64,000 bases of DNA from Cristatella mucedo (taxonomy: Eukaryota; Bryozoa; Phylactolaemata; Cristatellidae): positions 6,693,501 through 6,757,500 of the forward strand of contig WPIO01000003.1 of NCBI GenBank assembly GCA_009760855.2. The letters run 5' to 3'. This document shows positions 41,421 to 53,399 of the stretch, one piece after another. The first letter of the stretch is position 1; each line of letters starts with the position of its first letter. Made by a program: the position numbers and the translations under genes. The notes under the pieces are model-generated. The model ran no database searches and was not told where the DNA came from. It worked only from the letters and a program-made list of their open reading frames with translations.

Positions 41421-42670
41421 ATCTCCTGTTGAATCCTTTCGGCAGCTTTTGATACCATCGATCACAAAGTTTTTCTGAAGCGCCTCTCATCTCGCCTAGG
41501 CATCACTGGCATTGCTCTGCAGTGGTTCAGGTCCTATCTCAGTGGGAGACTCCAGAGTATTGACGTGAATGGACAACGATCATCTGAAGTACGTCTGAAA
41601 TATGGAGTACCTCAGGGCTCCGTGCTAGGTCCGGTTCTTTTCACGGTTTATACTCTCCCTCTTGCTGATGTGATTGCCAAGCACAGTCTAGGCTTTCACT
41701 TCTATGCGGATGACACTCAGTTGTATCAAGTGCAATATTATTATTATTATTACCTTTGCATTGATCCCTCCCAGGGATTGGAAAAGCTTACTCTCAAAAT
41801 TGGCTCTGCCATCATATCTCCAGTTGAATCAGCTCGAAATCTAGGTGTCATATTCCAAAGCGACCTCTCGTTAGACGACCATATCAGTTCCACAGTCAAA
41901 TCTGCCTATTTTCAGCTTCATAACATTGCTAAAATTCGGGCTTGTTTAGATAAGGATACCACATCTAAATTGGTCCATGCATTCGTGACATCCCGTCTCG
42001 ACTTCTGCAACTCACTGCTTACTGGCCTACCATCATGTGCGATCAGGCGATTGCAGCTGGTGCAAAACTCCACAGCTAGGCTTGTCTGTCGTGAGCTTCG
42101 CAGTTGCCACATTACTCCACTTCTCGCCGACCTGCTCTGGCTACCAGTCAAGCACCGGATTGACTTCAAGGTTTTGTCGCTCACTTTTAGGTCCCTTCAT
42201 TCTATGGCTCCAGCCTATCTCTCAGATATACTCCCCCATCAGGCCAAGCATCGTACCACCCGCTTTTCGGAATCTAACAGTCTACAAATACCTCGTACAA
42301 ACCTCATATCCTTTGGAGACCGTGCATTTAGTTCGTATGCTCCAAAAGCCTGGAACTCCCTCCCGACTTGCGTCAGAACATCCCCTGACTTGACCACATT
42401 TAAACAGAAGTTAAAAACACCTATTTAGGACAGTATTTAGTGGGTCCCTGTGATTCTCACGTGCTCATGCGTGCTGACACTAGCCACATTTGTATGCTGA
42501 CCCTGTGCATGCCACCCCTAACCATGTTATTCATGTTGTTTGTTTATCAAGCATGATATTACTCACCATTCAATTGCATATCCCTTTGCAGCAAATGAAA
42601 AGCGCCTAGAAAGAGATTGAGTTCTCTGAGGGCGCTTTATCAAGTGCATTATTATTATTATTACTATACA
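41420..42670 (+). mobile_element. LINE family A, best preserved RT copy
   Basis: A 287-codon frame (41565-42428) includes YGVPQGSVLGPVLFTVYTLP, HFYADDTQLYQ (intact YADD), then an insertion of ATTATTATT coding YYYYY at about 41736, then GVIFQSDLSLDDHISSTVKS, HAFVTSRLDFCNSLLTGLPS, RLQLVQNSTARLVCREL and APAYLSDILPHQAKHRTTRF. The 3-prime end has the AAAGCGCC/GGCGCTTT stem (42599-42606 and 42631-42638) and a (TTA)n tail. Loss of the central segment after YADD suggests an internal deletion healed at a TTA tail. Confidence 0.92.
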
Positions 42671-43469
42671 CACTATAATAAGTTGCGTAGGAAGAAGTCC
42701 GGAAGTGCCACCAGGTGCGCCCCCAGCTGCATATATTAACAAGGACACGAACAATTCAGCAGGACAGTTTCTCGTCAGCCGTTCGCGCGTGCAGGCCACC
42801 GGAAAGCCAACCGTCCTTCACTCTCGGTGGGGGAAGTAATCCTACACATATAAAGAGGAAAAGCTTCTACTCCCTGTCGTTGCTCTCTCAGGCATCTTGC
42901 ATCAGATACCTTGCTGCCTATAGCGATCGAGGTATAAATAGCGACCCCATAGCGACCTTTATATCCAGCTGTTGGTTTTTACATCAAGTCAGTTTGCAAT
43001 CACTCCATTCATGCCGGCGGCACTAGGCCTGTGCTGGTTCAGTTGCACAAGCACGAAGCTCGTCTGCCTCAGCATCAGCAAGTGTTCAGGTCTGAATGCA
43101 TGTGACCGCTGCCTCTCCTAGTTTTAGGAACTTACCTGCCGTGGCCGACTTCGAGGTAGCATGTAATTTCTTGTTTATCTGGTTGACACTGACAAGCGAA
43201 ATCTACTTTCAGGGGCAAACAGTCCACTTATTCAGCGAGAAGCCATCGGTACGTTAAAGTTGAGCAGAGGTGAGGCCAGAGAGAGCACTGCTCCTCGGTA
43301 TTAATAGCTTCTTATCAGCATGAAGGGGGTAGTAATGGTGAGCAGAGCAAGAACGCACACCAAAAGATTCGTGTCCGAGTCGACGCCTTGTGAATAGCGA
43401 AGAAAATTTGTCTGCCTCTGGAGCTAGCACTGCTTCTCAGCTGCATTAAAAATGTGCTACATTCTTCAG

Positions 43470-44230
43470 GAGGCCATAGCCTGAGAATGCGAAATCGGCT
43501 GAAATTGCGTGGGTTAAACTGGCATGTTCTCTACCATTTGAAATCAAAACCGCAGTTGCCTGGAAGCGTTTTTAGAAATAGCATCCGTATCGAGGTTCAA
43601 TTATTTAGGGCTGCCATCTGGGCCAAACCACTAGAGGCCATAGCACGACATGAAAGCGTAATTGCACGATGTCTGGTCGGCGAACGTGGAACGCAATTGC
43701 CTAATACCGCGCTGGGTTGGCCCTTGTGGTTATGGCACTCGCCCCGACCAAGATTTGGCCGAGGTCGTGGGCCCGAGCCCCGTGGCATATGTGCAGAGAA
43801 TAGAGATTCTGTTAGGGCACTATACGAATTAATCACATTTTATATAGTTGGAATCGAAGCCACAGTTGAAGGAAGCATTTTGTAGAAATGGCAGCCGTAT
43901 CGCAGTTCCAAAATGTTTTGGGCAGCCATTTGGGTGGGGGCCACAGCATGCATTCAATGTGAGTCAACTTAGCACACCGTTCTCTATAATTTGGAATCGG
44001 AACCGCAAGTTTCGGGAAGCATTTTGTGGAAATTGCAGCTGTATCGCCGTTCGAATGTGTAAAAGGCTAGCTGGCCCGGGCCATAGCACGAGAACGCAAA
44101 AGCGAAAGTGCATGAAATTTGGTGGGTAGACCCGTAACACAATTCTCTATAATTTGGAATCAAATAGCAGCTTTCTGATGTCTATTGTATGGCAGTTGTA
44201 TAGCAGTGTACCACAATTATTTGTGGGACC
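43470..44230 (+). repeat. Degenerate tandem repeat, about 165-bp unit, interrupted by a SINE
   Basis: Each unit starts TTCTCTATAATTTGGAATCG or similar (43527, 43843, 43979, 44143), continues CCGCAGTT, GGAAGCATTTTGTAGAAAT and GCAGCCGTATCGCAGTTC, and ends CATAGCACGAGAACGC. The units differ by perhaps a quarter of their bases. A family A SINE sits at 43710-43840 inside the second unit. It is non-coding. Confidence 0.75.
43710..43842 (+). mobile_element. SINE family A inside tandem repeat
   Basis: Head GCTGGGTTGGCCCTTGTGGT with TATGGCACTCGCCCCGACCA, box B GGTCGTGGGCCCGAGCCCCG, and a shortened tail AGAATAGAGATTCTGTTAGG with GCACTATACGAATTAATCAC. Confidence 0.85.
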
Positions 44231-45227
44231 CTAATGTGATTCCTGTCCAGGAATGCATCCCAGGTGATTAAAGGCAGCATCCTAAGTCTGGGCTAGTTTG
44301 ACATTCACCAGGAACTGCATCAGCTCTGCAGCTTTTACTAGCCTCAAACCATGCTCTGCTGTGCCGGAAAGTGTTGTTTAAGGCTGCACTTTTGTGAGGG
44401 TTACTGTATAGGCAAATGCAAGCTCGACTTGATTGAATGAAAATGCTACATGAGCAACTGAGTTTACATAAAGGCAGCTCCTAGACCTGGCTCGACTGCT
44501 TTCATCAGTCACCACTAAGCCTCTACTAATTTGCCTCATTAAGCCATCGTTGACTTGAGTCAATTGATATGAAGAGCTTTAATCTCTCGATGTATGGCAG
44601 CAAATACGAAGAGGATTCCCATGCCTACCTCGACCATTAATTGCAGCTGTCGTGAACTTCACAACCGTACAGTGAACTGCTGGCAATAAGTATTCAATTT
44701 CCTGGGGTGGCTTTTGGCCGAGTTTGTCCATAGCTTCATCGCAATAGCACTTTAAAACACGAAGTAGACTATCAATTGAGGATTGCTTAAACTGAAAACG
44801 GGCCAGCGGGCTAAGCTGCTCGCTCTCGCATACCCTCTACTGCACGCGGCAGGTGTAAGAGAGCAAGACATTACAATTTTTAATGTCGACTGATTCCTCC
44901 AAGTTCAACTCGGGAATACAGCTTTCACTAATTCGTTATGCATCCTCACATCGCATGGTTCGGGTAGCAAGTAGCAAAGCTTCAGCTCTCACCAGCTTTT
45001 ACAAATGGTTGACTTCTTTAGCCGTTCAGGTGAGTCAATCCAGTTGCTACTGCACCCAAAACGATGAAGACCACACATGCAATTCGCGATTGATCGGTGT
45101 AGTGCTTTTAATAGGTCACAATACCTCTACTACGTGATCGTAGTTAGCCAGCTAAGGCCCAATATTTAGGCCTTGTGAAGAGAGCAAGAGAAAACTGTCT
45201 TTAGGTAAGCACTGCAAATAAATAAAT

Positions 45228-45395
45228 AAAATTATAGCTGATTAAACAGCCTCTTTTAGTATAGCGACAGAAGAGCCTTTACATCTATCACCACACATGC
45301 AGTAGCGATAAAGGATCGCCCACCACAGGAATCGAACCCACGACCTCGGTGGTGAAAGCAACCGCCTTGCCTAGTGTGCCATCACGGCTCACCGA
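45228..45395 (-). mobile_element. SINE family B, full length
   Basis: Minus-strand head GAGCCGTGATGGCACACTAG, box B GAGGTCGTGGGTTCGATTCC, body with GGTGATAGATGTAAAGGCTC, and tail TTCTGTCGCTATACTAAAAG with AGGCTGTTTAATCAGC. Confidence 0.9.
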
Positions 45396-46628
45396 CAACC
45401 AAATGTGCAGTCATTACTCCGCTTATGCCATACAATAAAGGCATCATAGCACATAAATGACTAATCGACCTGAATACAAAACAATGATCAGCAGAAGCGA
45501 GTGTGCACAACGGCAGAAAAGCGACACCCTGGAGCAAGCAAGCAGCCAAAATGTAGCACTCATATAGCGGTTAAATGGCCTAGTCCATTAATTCTTTTGC
45601 ATAAGGACAAATAAAATTTAGCAACAGCTTTTTTGTTGCACCTGTTATGTACTGCTTGCCTGAACTTTTTTCTAGATTAATGCAATGCATAACTAGTATA
45701 GTATCTCCACGGCTGATGATTCGTCGTGCTGTACCAGTCGGCTTTACTTAGCTGCACTAGCTAAGACTACCGTGACTTACGTTGAGATCAGCTACTATTA
45801 AGTAGTAGCCTAAATACATGATTTGATTTTGCAGCTACGATTACAATTGTGTACCAGCGTTTGCTTACTAATTACTGAAAACTAGAGATTAAGTCGGCAG
45901 GAAAACACCAAACCTGTCGTAAAGCTTTACAAGAATACCAAATTGGGTCAAAGTCACGGTTGAGCACAAAGGCTAGATATGTGCTGACTGATGTTTGAGC
46001 CAAACGTATGATTCATTTTAAGGCAGGATCAGCTACTTTGGGAATATAAAATTGTGCTGAGCCTTACTACTAAGCCAGATTGGCTTGCTCCTCTGGTAGC
46101 CACTCCGGATAGTTAACTGGACGAGCCAAGAACCCAAACAGGGTATCGCATTATGATACCAGTCACCAAAGGTTTATTGCATAAACAGTACAACGGGCAA
46201 AACAAGTAGACTGGTCAGTAAAGAACTGACTGACAAGTCATTCTCTGCAAGCGGTAAGTATACCGCAGTTTTGGGTGCTAGTAAGCATATGTGCATATGG
46301 AAAAGCGTAGGATGCAATCCAGTTGATTAATCACATCAGCAGTAAAAGTAGAATGCAGCATCATGGGAACCCAATATATACAAGCGGCAGTTTGATGCCC
46401 GAGCCGAAACGACTGTAAAGCCAAGAAGGCAGCCATACCAGGCCGCCATGATTTCATGCTCAATGTACCCATCTCTCGAGGATCCTCGCACGTCTGGACA
46501 GTTAGCGATGGTGACACATCCTACAATTCATAAGCAGGTCACAATCAACATGGCAGGTTTGAACATGCTGTTGTTAAAGGTTCACACATGCTGTTAACTT
46601 ACGGAGTTTACTAGTCTACATAGGTCCT

Positions 46629-49600
46629 TTAGTTGTCACCTACAGGCGAGTGTGACCTTGAGCCACCTCGTCTGCTCCCACGGTTATCGTAGGCTGCAGA
46701 GTATTTGCTAGTCTGGCGGTCGTTAGGCGATAGGCTACTCCGTGGAGAGAGCCGACGAGCAGATGGTGTCAAGCTGCGTCGAATAGGCGATTGGCCTTGC
46801 CGTCTCGGTGAAATACTTCTGCGCACACCAGGCGATGGGCTCCGCCTGACACCTACGGGTGATCGGCTTCGTGCAGGCACAGGTGAACGGCTTCGACGGT
46901 CAGGAGATGCACTGTTTCGCCCTATATCAGATCTTCCACGAGGCGCATATGATGGTGAAGAACGGCTTGCACGACGGACATCTGGGGAGTTGCCTGAACG
47001 TCTCCTATTTACGACAAGTGCATTGATCGATTAACACAAAGCACCGACTGCCTTCTCAAAAGTTATTTTCTGACAAAAAACCATTGAAAACCGTGTCTAA
47101 TTACCTGCTGTCACCACCAGAAGGTGAGTAAGATCGATGCGATGACTGCCTCCGATCGCCATACCTAAAGGAACCGAGAGAACAAATTATACACGCATGA
47201 AAGCACCGAACATGCGCGCACGCACACACACACACACACCATGACCGGTGGCTACCTTGGTGGCGATCCTCGAGGCGGATAACCTCCTCCTCCTCCCCCA
47301 CCACGTCCAGGAGACCGCGATCCATAACCTGGTCTGAAATGCAGGTCACAGTGGAAGAAACACACAAGATATAAGTTTAAAACGATATAAAAAAGCATTG
47401 CCTCTATTGTAAAGGGAACACACATTTTTGAATTTGGGAAGGCTTTTCATACATTTCTACCATTGCATCCGTGGTAAATGCTTTAGCTCAGACTGACATA
47501 ATTGCAGGACAGCCAGAAGCATTACATTAGTGCGTAAAAATAATAATGAATGAAGGTAATGAACAAACACGGCATATCCAAATACTTGATCAGTAGTTGA
47601 CAAGTTTATCTCCAACACTAATGGTACACAAATTTACAGCAGTGCTTTATATATTCGGATGCCAGTTCAGCAATTATATTTGAACATTATACAAGAGAAC
47701 TAGCAACCCATCACGTAAAAGACTGCAGATTGCCTAATTTTGCTCCAGGCATTAGTGAAAAGCCATTGCTTTATAGAACCTACTATAAAACTGATATGAT
47801 GCTTGCTATTAAATGTAGGTAAAATATATATAACATCTACAAAAATGAAACCCAGAATCAGCTTAATTACTGAAATGCGGCTCAAGTGACAGCTGAATTT
47901 ATATGGCACTATACAGGTCCTATCTGGTAAGAACAGCACAACTACAAGCATCAAACAATGAGTATAGGATGCTAACACCATAACTGCCTTTGCATGTTCC
48001 TTATGTAACACTCAATTTCCGCACGAGACAATTTAGGCCACTGGCCAGCCAAATGTCAAGAATCGACAGCAATATGAATTATATATGATACTTCTCAGGT
48101 GGCTGACGTGCTCACTCCTAAGGGGATTATTATTTGCCTTCATGCACATTTTTTAAAAACTAATCTATTCTGACAGCAGTATTTTGCAATTGTTCGTCGT
48201 ACTAGTCACGGCTAAAGTGCCGTCACATGATGCATTCCTAGAAGCATAGCTTATTCTGTTACATCAGAATCCATTAGACCGAGCTATTACTACATCCAGG
48301 GATAGTTTACTGTACCTGCATACCTAAAATTGTAAATCTCAAGGTCACCGATTCAGGCAACATTAAAGCAAAGGCTTTTTGTCAATCATCACACTGAACT
48401 GCACATCTCTTCCTCAGACTGTTTCATCGGCATTACACAATTTTCACACCTCCACCAGGCATTTGGGCCATAAAAACTATTTCCCGAGCCAGTATCTTCA
48501 CCATAATGATAACACGTCACCATAAAAAAATGAATACTTGCAAGCAAAACCATACATTACCACATAGATTGCTACCAACAAAGAAGATGTGAAATAGCAC
48601 ACACATCTAAGTGGACGATGACTCTCGGCAACAGCATCAAATGCGAGATGCAGAAGGAAAAGACCCAACACTGAGAAATGGAGCAACACAGAATGTGCAG
48701 CCCAATCAGCAGCTTGCAATAGCAGCCGGAAGACACAAGTGTTCTGAGCTTGAGCAGAAAGCAGCACTAATGCAAGTCATTCGAGCTAGTTAAACGAAAA
48801 CAAGGACGTATGAAGTACATGTAGAAAGTACAGGGTACAAGGATTTGCACTAGGATGCAAAGAACGAAGTCTGGAGCAAAACAATAGAACGAGATAGTGA
48901 GAGAGCTAGTGAATCGATGGCGCCACACCAAACAGGTCCACACTCATCAAGCGCATAACAACGAGACAGGTGGGGATGCTCAGTCATATTTACCCGTGTT
49001 TAAACTGGTGAGCCATGATGGCCGGTAACCCCTGGTAGCCACCACCGCGGCAGCTTTACTGGTCACAATACGGACGAGCAGTCGATACAGTGGCAAGCAG
49101 TAGCAGACGTGCAGTGGCAATGTCTCCTGATTGGTACCTTTTATCGTGGGGGGAATGGTAGGTGATAACCAAGCCGTCAAGACGACGGCAAGGGCATAGC
49201 GACTGCATATTTGGTACTTGTTAACTTGCCACGACAGGCAAGCAAAATTTATAAGCTGATACAACGATGGTTTGGTAGCAACCTGTGGCTGCGAGGTGGC
49301 GCCTGCTGGTAGGTGCCAAGTACGCTTCTGTACAAGGACTGCCTGAGACAAATGAGAAAGGACGTTCTAACTTGCGTATGGGCTAAAAATCCAAGGTAAA
49401 CTGGGTTCAAGGGCACTTGTCACGCCAGCCAAGAAAAGCGCAAACGGTCGTTCACTTCTGGGTGCTGAGCTGTTGTACCAAACGGTTACAGATGACACCA
49501 CTGGTGGGTGGGGAAAGGCCATTCAGAGTGACATGACCACGCGAACCTCTGCACTCTGCAAGCAGGCTAGATGCAATAGATGTGGTAGTTTGCACAGCAT

Positions 49601-51655
49601 GCCAATGTAAACGCACCTGTCGCTTGGATTCTTCGACCTAGGCCGTCTGTCGTCGAAGGGTCTAGCATGCTCCACCCGTACTCGTCTTCCACAGACCATC
49701 CTAAACCGAATCAAATGATAATAATACATTTGTTGTGGCACTCTCAGAGAACTACATCTCTTTCTAGGCACATAACATCGCATGGTTAGTGGTAGCATGC
49801 TCAATGACAACAAGCATTAACATGGGTTAGAGGTGACATGCACTGGGTCAGCATGCAAATATGGTTAGTGGCAGCATGCATAAAAATACTAGCTGATTTA
49901 ACAGCCTCTTTGCATAGCGATAGAAGACCCTTTATGGCTACCACCACCACTGGCAGTGGCAATAGAGAATCCCCCACTACAGGATTCGAACCCACGACCT
50001 CGGGACCTCGGTCATGAAAAGCAACCACCTTAACCTAATGTGCTATCATGGCAGCACAAAAAGGACGAAGCAGGTAGACTCACCAAATGCTGTGATAAAT
50101 AGATGCATTCTTAGTTTCTTTTTTAAATATGGTCAAGTCAGGGGATGACGTGACGCATGTGAGTTCCAGGCTTAGGGAGCATACAAACTAAAGGCCCGGT
50201 CTCCAACGGTTTTGAGGTTCATATGAGGACCAGCAAGCAGCGAGTTACAGTAGCCGAGATGGGATGCTTCCAATGCACGGACCAATTTAGATGTGGTAAG
50301 CCTGCCTAAAAAAGCCTGAATTTTAGCAATGTTATGTAGTTGAAAGTAGGCAGACTCGACTGAGGAGCTGATGTGGTCGTCTAATGAAGTCTCTTTGGAA
50401 CAGGACACCCAGATTTCATGCAGATTCAACAGGAGATACACACACTGGCAGGGCCGATTTTGAGCGTTAGCCTCTCTAATTTCCGAATCACACTTGGTTT
50501 GCCCGTAACTAGTAAGTTGGTTTTATCATCATTCAAGTTAAGAAAGTTTGCTACTATTTGTATGGGGATGTCATCAACACGTGCAGAAAGGGAGTTAAAA
50601 GAATTCGAAGTGCTGAAGGGCTGGGAGAGATCGAGGTAAAGGTACAGCTGAGTGTCATCTGCATTAAAGTAAAATTAAGAGATTAAACTCGAGCAAAGAC
50701 ATACCAACATGACTAGCACTATCGCACTTGGACTTTACCTGCATAACTTACAAAGCCCAGAATCGTGACCATCGGTGGGGAACTACACCTACCACCATCG
50801 AATGGGCCATTCCCACTGAATGCACCATTCCCACTGAATGCACCATTCCCACTGAATGCAACGTCGTGGGTGGGATAGCCAGGTTGCCTAGCAAACCCGA
50901 CCCAGCCGTTATTCGACTGATCTAACAGCACTCAAGGATCCACGTGGACAACTATGGAAAAGAAAATGCTCACGCTAGTGCAATCCAGCAATACCCCCTT
51001 AGAGCGGCCAATTGCTATATAGACGGGGCCATATAGAAAGAGGTGCACCGAGTATTAAGCAGTCACTGTCTCGTTCATAAAAACCTTCCGTTGTCAGAAA
51101 TTTGAATTACAAGACTAACGAATGGGGGAAATGGAGCTCACATGCCGGCTCAGCCGGAACGTGGTTGCTGATAAATGACCAGAAAGACTGCAAAACGAAG
51201 CATGCAGCGGCGGCTACCAAGTGCACATGGCGTGTCAACCACGTGCTAATAACAACAGCCTCACTTTTCTTCTGCTGTGAAGAACGAGACGCGAATTTCA
51301 TATTAAAACATGACGCGCCTTCGTATTCAGGTTCGTTACGCACCTTCCATGAAGCTTCCTCACAGCCTTTTCGGCATCATCAGCATGCTTGTAAACCAGA
51401 AAAGCAAATCCTGGCGGGTTCCTGCAAATGTACGCGAATAAGACCGTGAAAGAGCAAATCAGCGCCACATACAGGAGCACAACGCAGCGACTACCGCGTA
51501 GCAGTCTTTAGCTACCAGCCTCACCTTGCAACCCACAAATCCAGAAGTGGCCCGAATACTTCAAATTCCTTTTCAACGTCATATCTAGTGGCCCTTCTCC
51601 CTAAGTCACCGACAAACACTCGATAGCCGCCAAAATGACCATCGTATATCGCCAT
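46629..51655 (-). CDS. SR splicing factor, SRSF3/SRSF7-like, six exons
   Basis: A nuclear RNA-binding protein that promotes exon recognition and, in animals, mRNA export. Exons on the minus strand: 51655-51525, 51421-51344, 49700-49617, 47333-47256, 47164-47105 and 47004-46629; all join in phase 2 at AG/G or AG/A and give 268 residues plus stop. The single RRM is at about residues 12-85, with RNP2-like VFVGDL and RNP1-like PGFAFLVY (NPPGFAFLVYKHADDAEKA), as in SRSF3 and SRSF7. A glycine patch follows (SPGRGGGGGGYPPRGSP), then an RS-type tail rich in RS, SP and RR (SPDRRSRSPVPARSRSP; GVRRSISPRRQGQSPIRRS). No CCHC zinc knuckle is visible, unlike SRSF7. The 1.6-kb and 2.3-kb introns hold a LINE and SINE B; such genes often have poison exons there, which I could not place. 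Confidence 0.9.
49715..50680 (-). mobile_element. LINE family A copy split by a SINE, in SR gene intron 2/3 region
   Basis: The minus-strand tail lies at 49715-49880 and the element resumes at about 50060 with CACAGCATTTGGTGAG, then the C-terminal and reverse-transcriptase remnants to about 50670 (HISSSVESAYFQLHNIAKIQ, KLVRALEASHLGYCNSLLAG; ADDTQLYL complement near 50645). The intervening 49880-50058 is a family B SINE. It lies in the intron between SR exons 2 and 3, in the same orientation as the gene. Confidence 0.85.
49880..50058 (-). mobile_element. SINE family B nested in a LINE
   Basis: The minus-strand head has ATGATAGCACATTAGGTTAA, box B GAGGTCGTGGGTTCGAATCC, body TGGTGGTGGTAGCCATAAAG and tail AAAGAGGCTGTTAAATCAGC. 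CCTCGGGACCTCGGTC at about 49998-50013 shows a short internal duplication. Confidence 0.85.
50807..50860. repeat. Three exact copies of an 18-bp unit
   Basis: CCATTCCCACTGAATGCA is repeated three times without change (50807, 50825, 50843), in the intron between SR exons 2 and 3. Confidence 0.97.
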
Positions 51656-51904
51656 TTTCCTTCGCGCAGCGCCCTCTACTAATATAACGTAACGCACGCG
51701 GTGGGCTGTCGAATGCCTCGTCTTAATACATATTAATTTGGCTCAATTCAATTATTCAGTAACACAAAGTGTCTAAAATTATTATTTTAAAATAATAACA
51801 GATTTTTGCTTAACTGGAAAGAGCTTGGGTGGCTGAGCCAGTGGAGGCGGTGCTAAACCGTCTGGAGCGCTAGCGTATATCTATGCTAACAAGTAGCATT
51901 TAAG

Positions 51905-52010
51905 TCCGGCTAATGGTCATTTAAATAATGTATTCGCTTAGCACCCTAAGAAAAAGAGATCCCTATATAGAAAAATTACGCATGCTTTATATGAAGCACG
52001 TCAATTGGCT
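51905..52010 (-). mobile_element. LINE or SINE tail remnant
   Basis: CGCTTAGCACCCTAAGAAAA and AGAGATCCCTATATAGAAAA followed by GCTAGTGATAACATACCTAA match the degraded LINE family A tail on the minus strand. The stretch 51,660-52,680 otherwise holds only the likely promoter zone of the SR gene and another tail scrap at 52,625-52,670. Confidence 0.55.
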
Positions 52011-52796
52011 AGTGATAACATACCTAAGCAATGAAACGGCGGCGAGTTAAACCAGTCCGATTACGGTTGATATCCATTATTCGCGATTCTTGAACTGTAT
52101 AAGCTAGGAACCGATAATGCGATAATCTATGGCCGAGGCCGCATAAAAGCCGGCGCAAAGAAATAGGCTGTGAATTGCGTTTCGGGAGTTAGCGTAGGCA
52201 TTTGAGCTGATTTGAGCTCTAGGCCACGGAGCCGCTGCTAAAGTCAAGTAACACCCCCTCCCCCCCGGCCCCGCTGCTGTCAAATAGACTGTCTAATTAG
52301 AGATATGGAATTTGTATGGTAAGCTCTTCGGGCGCTCCTCGTCACTTCCGTGCTTCTCTACCGTCTGCATATTTTCGCGCGCTATTATTGGTGCTGCATC
52401 TACTAGTCGCTAGCCATTATAAAATAGGGGCGATGTCCTCTGAGTGCCGGTTGGGAACCACTCATCCAGGCCACTCAGTGCGGTAGGATGTGCGAGACGC
52501 TAGCCGAAGCTTACTGCTGGGCGCTCCGAAGGCCGAAATTTAGTGACAAAGAGCTGTGAAAACTATATGTGCACGCAGCTGCACAACTCTACGTGTAAGC
52601 AATAAAGGTTTGATTGTCAGAGAGATCCATTTGCTTAGCGCCCTAAGAGAACTTACTCTTTATTCGGCATCAGTGACTGCTGCCGACCCTATGTACGGTA
52701 CGCGCTGACTACAGAAGAATTATATGTACACACATATATCATCTGCCGTGGCCGCTGCAGCCGTTGGAGCACTGCTCGGCAGTCGCCGCCGTAAAT

Positions 52797-52817
52797 GCAT
52801 ACATACACACCCACGCG

Positions 52818-52855
<38 letters not shown>

Positions 52856-52876
52856 TACGCACACACGCGCACACAA

Positions 52877-52908
<32 letters not shown>

Positions 52909-52934
52909 ACATATATATATACATACACATATAA

Positions 52935-52980
<46 letters not shown>

Positions 52981-52990
52981 GCGTGCGCGT
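52797..52990. repeat. Compound (CA)n-(TA)n-(TG)n microsatellite
   Basis: CA repeats to about 52,912, then ATATATA-rich sequence, then TG repeats to about 52,990. The CA and TG arms are complementary, so the tract forms a long imperfect inverted repeat around the AT core. Confidence 0.95.
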
Positions 52991-53147
52991 GTGAGAGTGG
53001 TCCAAGCAGCCTTTTTAAAGAAATGCACATTGGAGCATCCCATCCTTATTCATCTATAAAAAAGATTTGGTAAAAATAGAAGTGATTTGATCCAAACTTA
53101 AAGGTTGCACAAGTCATTAAAATATATAAATAAATAAAATAAAATAA

Positions 53148-53285
53148 ACATAATTCATTTATATAGCGCCCCAAGAGAACTTAATCTCTATTCAGGCGCT
53201 TCACATATGCCTCGGGTCTCGAGCCTACGACCTCAGTCAGGCCTTGGTCGGGGCGAGCACCTTAACCACTAGACCAAACCATTAA
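53148..53285 (-). mobile_element. SINE family A, full length
   Basis: Minus-strand head ATGGTTTGGTCTAGTGGTTA with AGGTGCTCGCCCCGACCAAG, box B GGTCGTAGGCTCGAGACCCG and tail AAGCGCCTGAATAGAGATTA with GTTCTCTTGGGGCGCTATAT. Confidence 0.9.
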
Positions 53286-53399
53286 ATGTTTCTGATTGTA
53301 TCGCAAAAAGCGATCTTTTGGTAGATTTGAATTATTTGACGTGAATATCAACAGCAAACAATTTATTATTCTGCAACTGCACCATTGCACTAACTTAAT

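Noticed and set aside
48498-48767. 89-codon minus-strand ORF with hydrophobic stretches inside the SR gene intron
   Set aside because: No acceptor or donor fits the SR frame and no known motif is present; kept only as intron.
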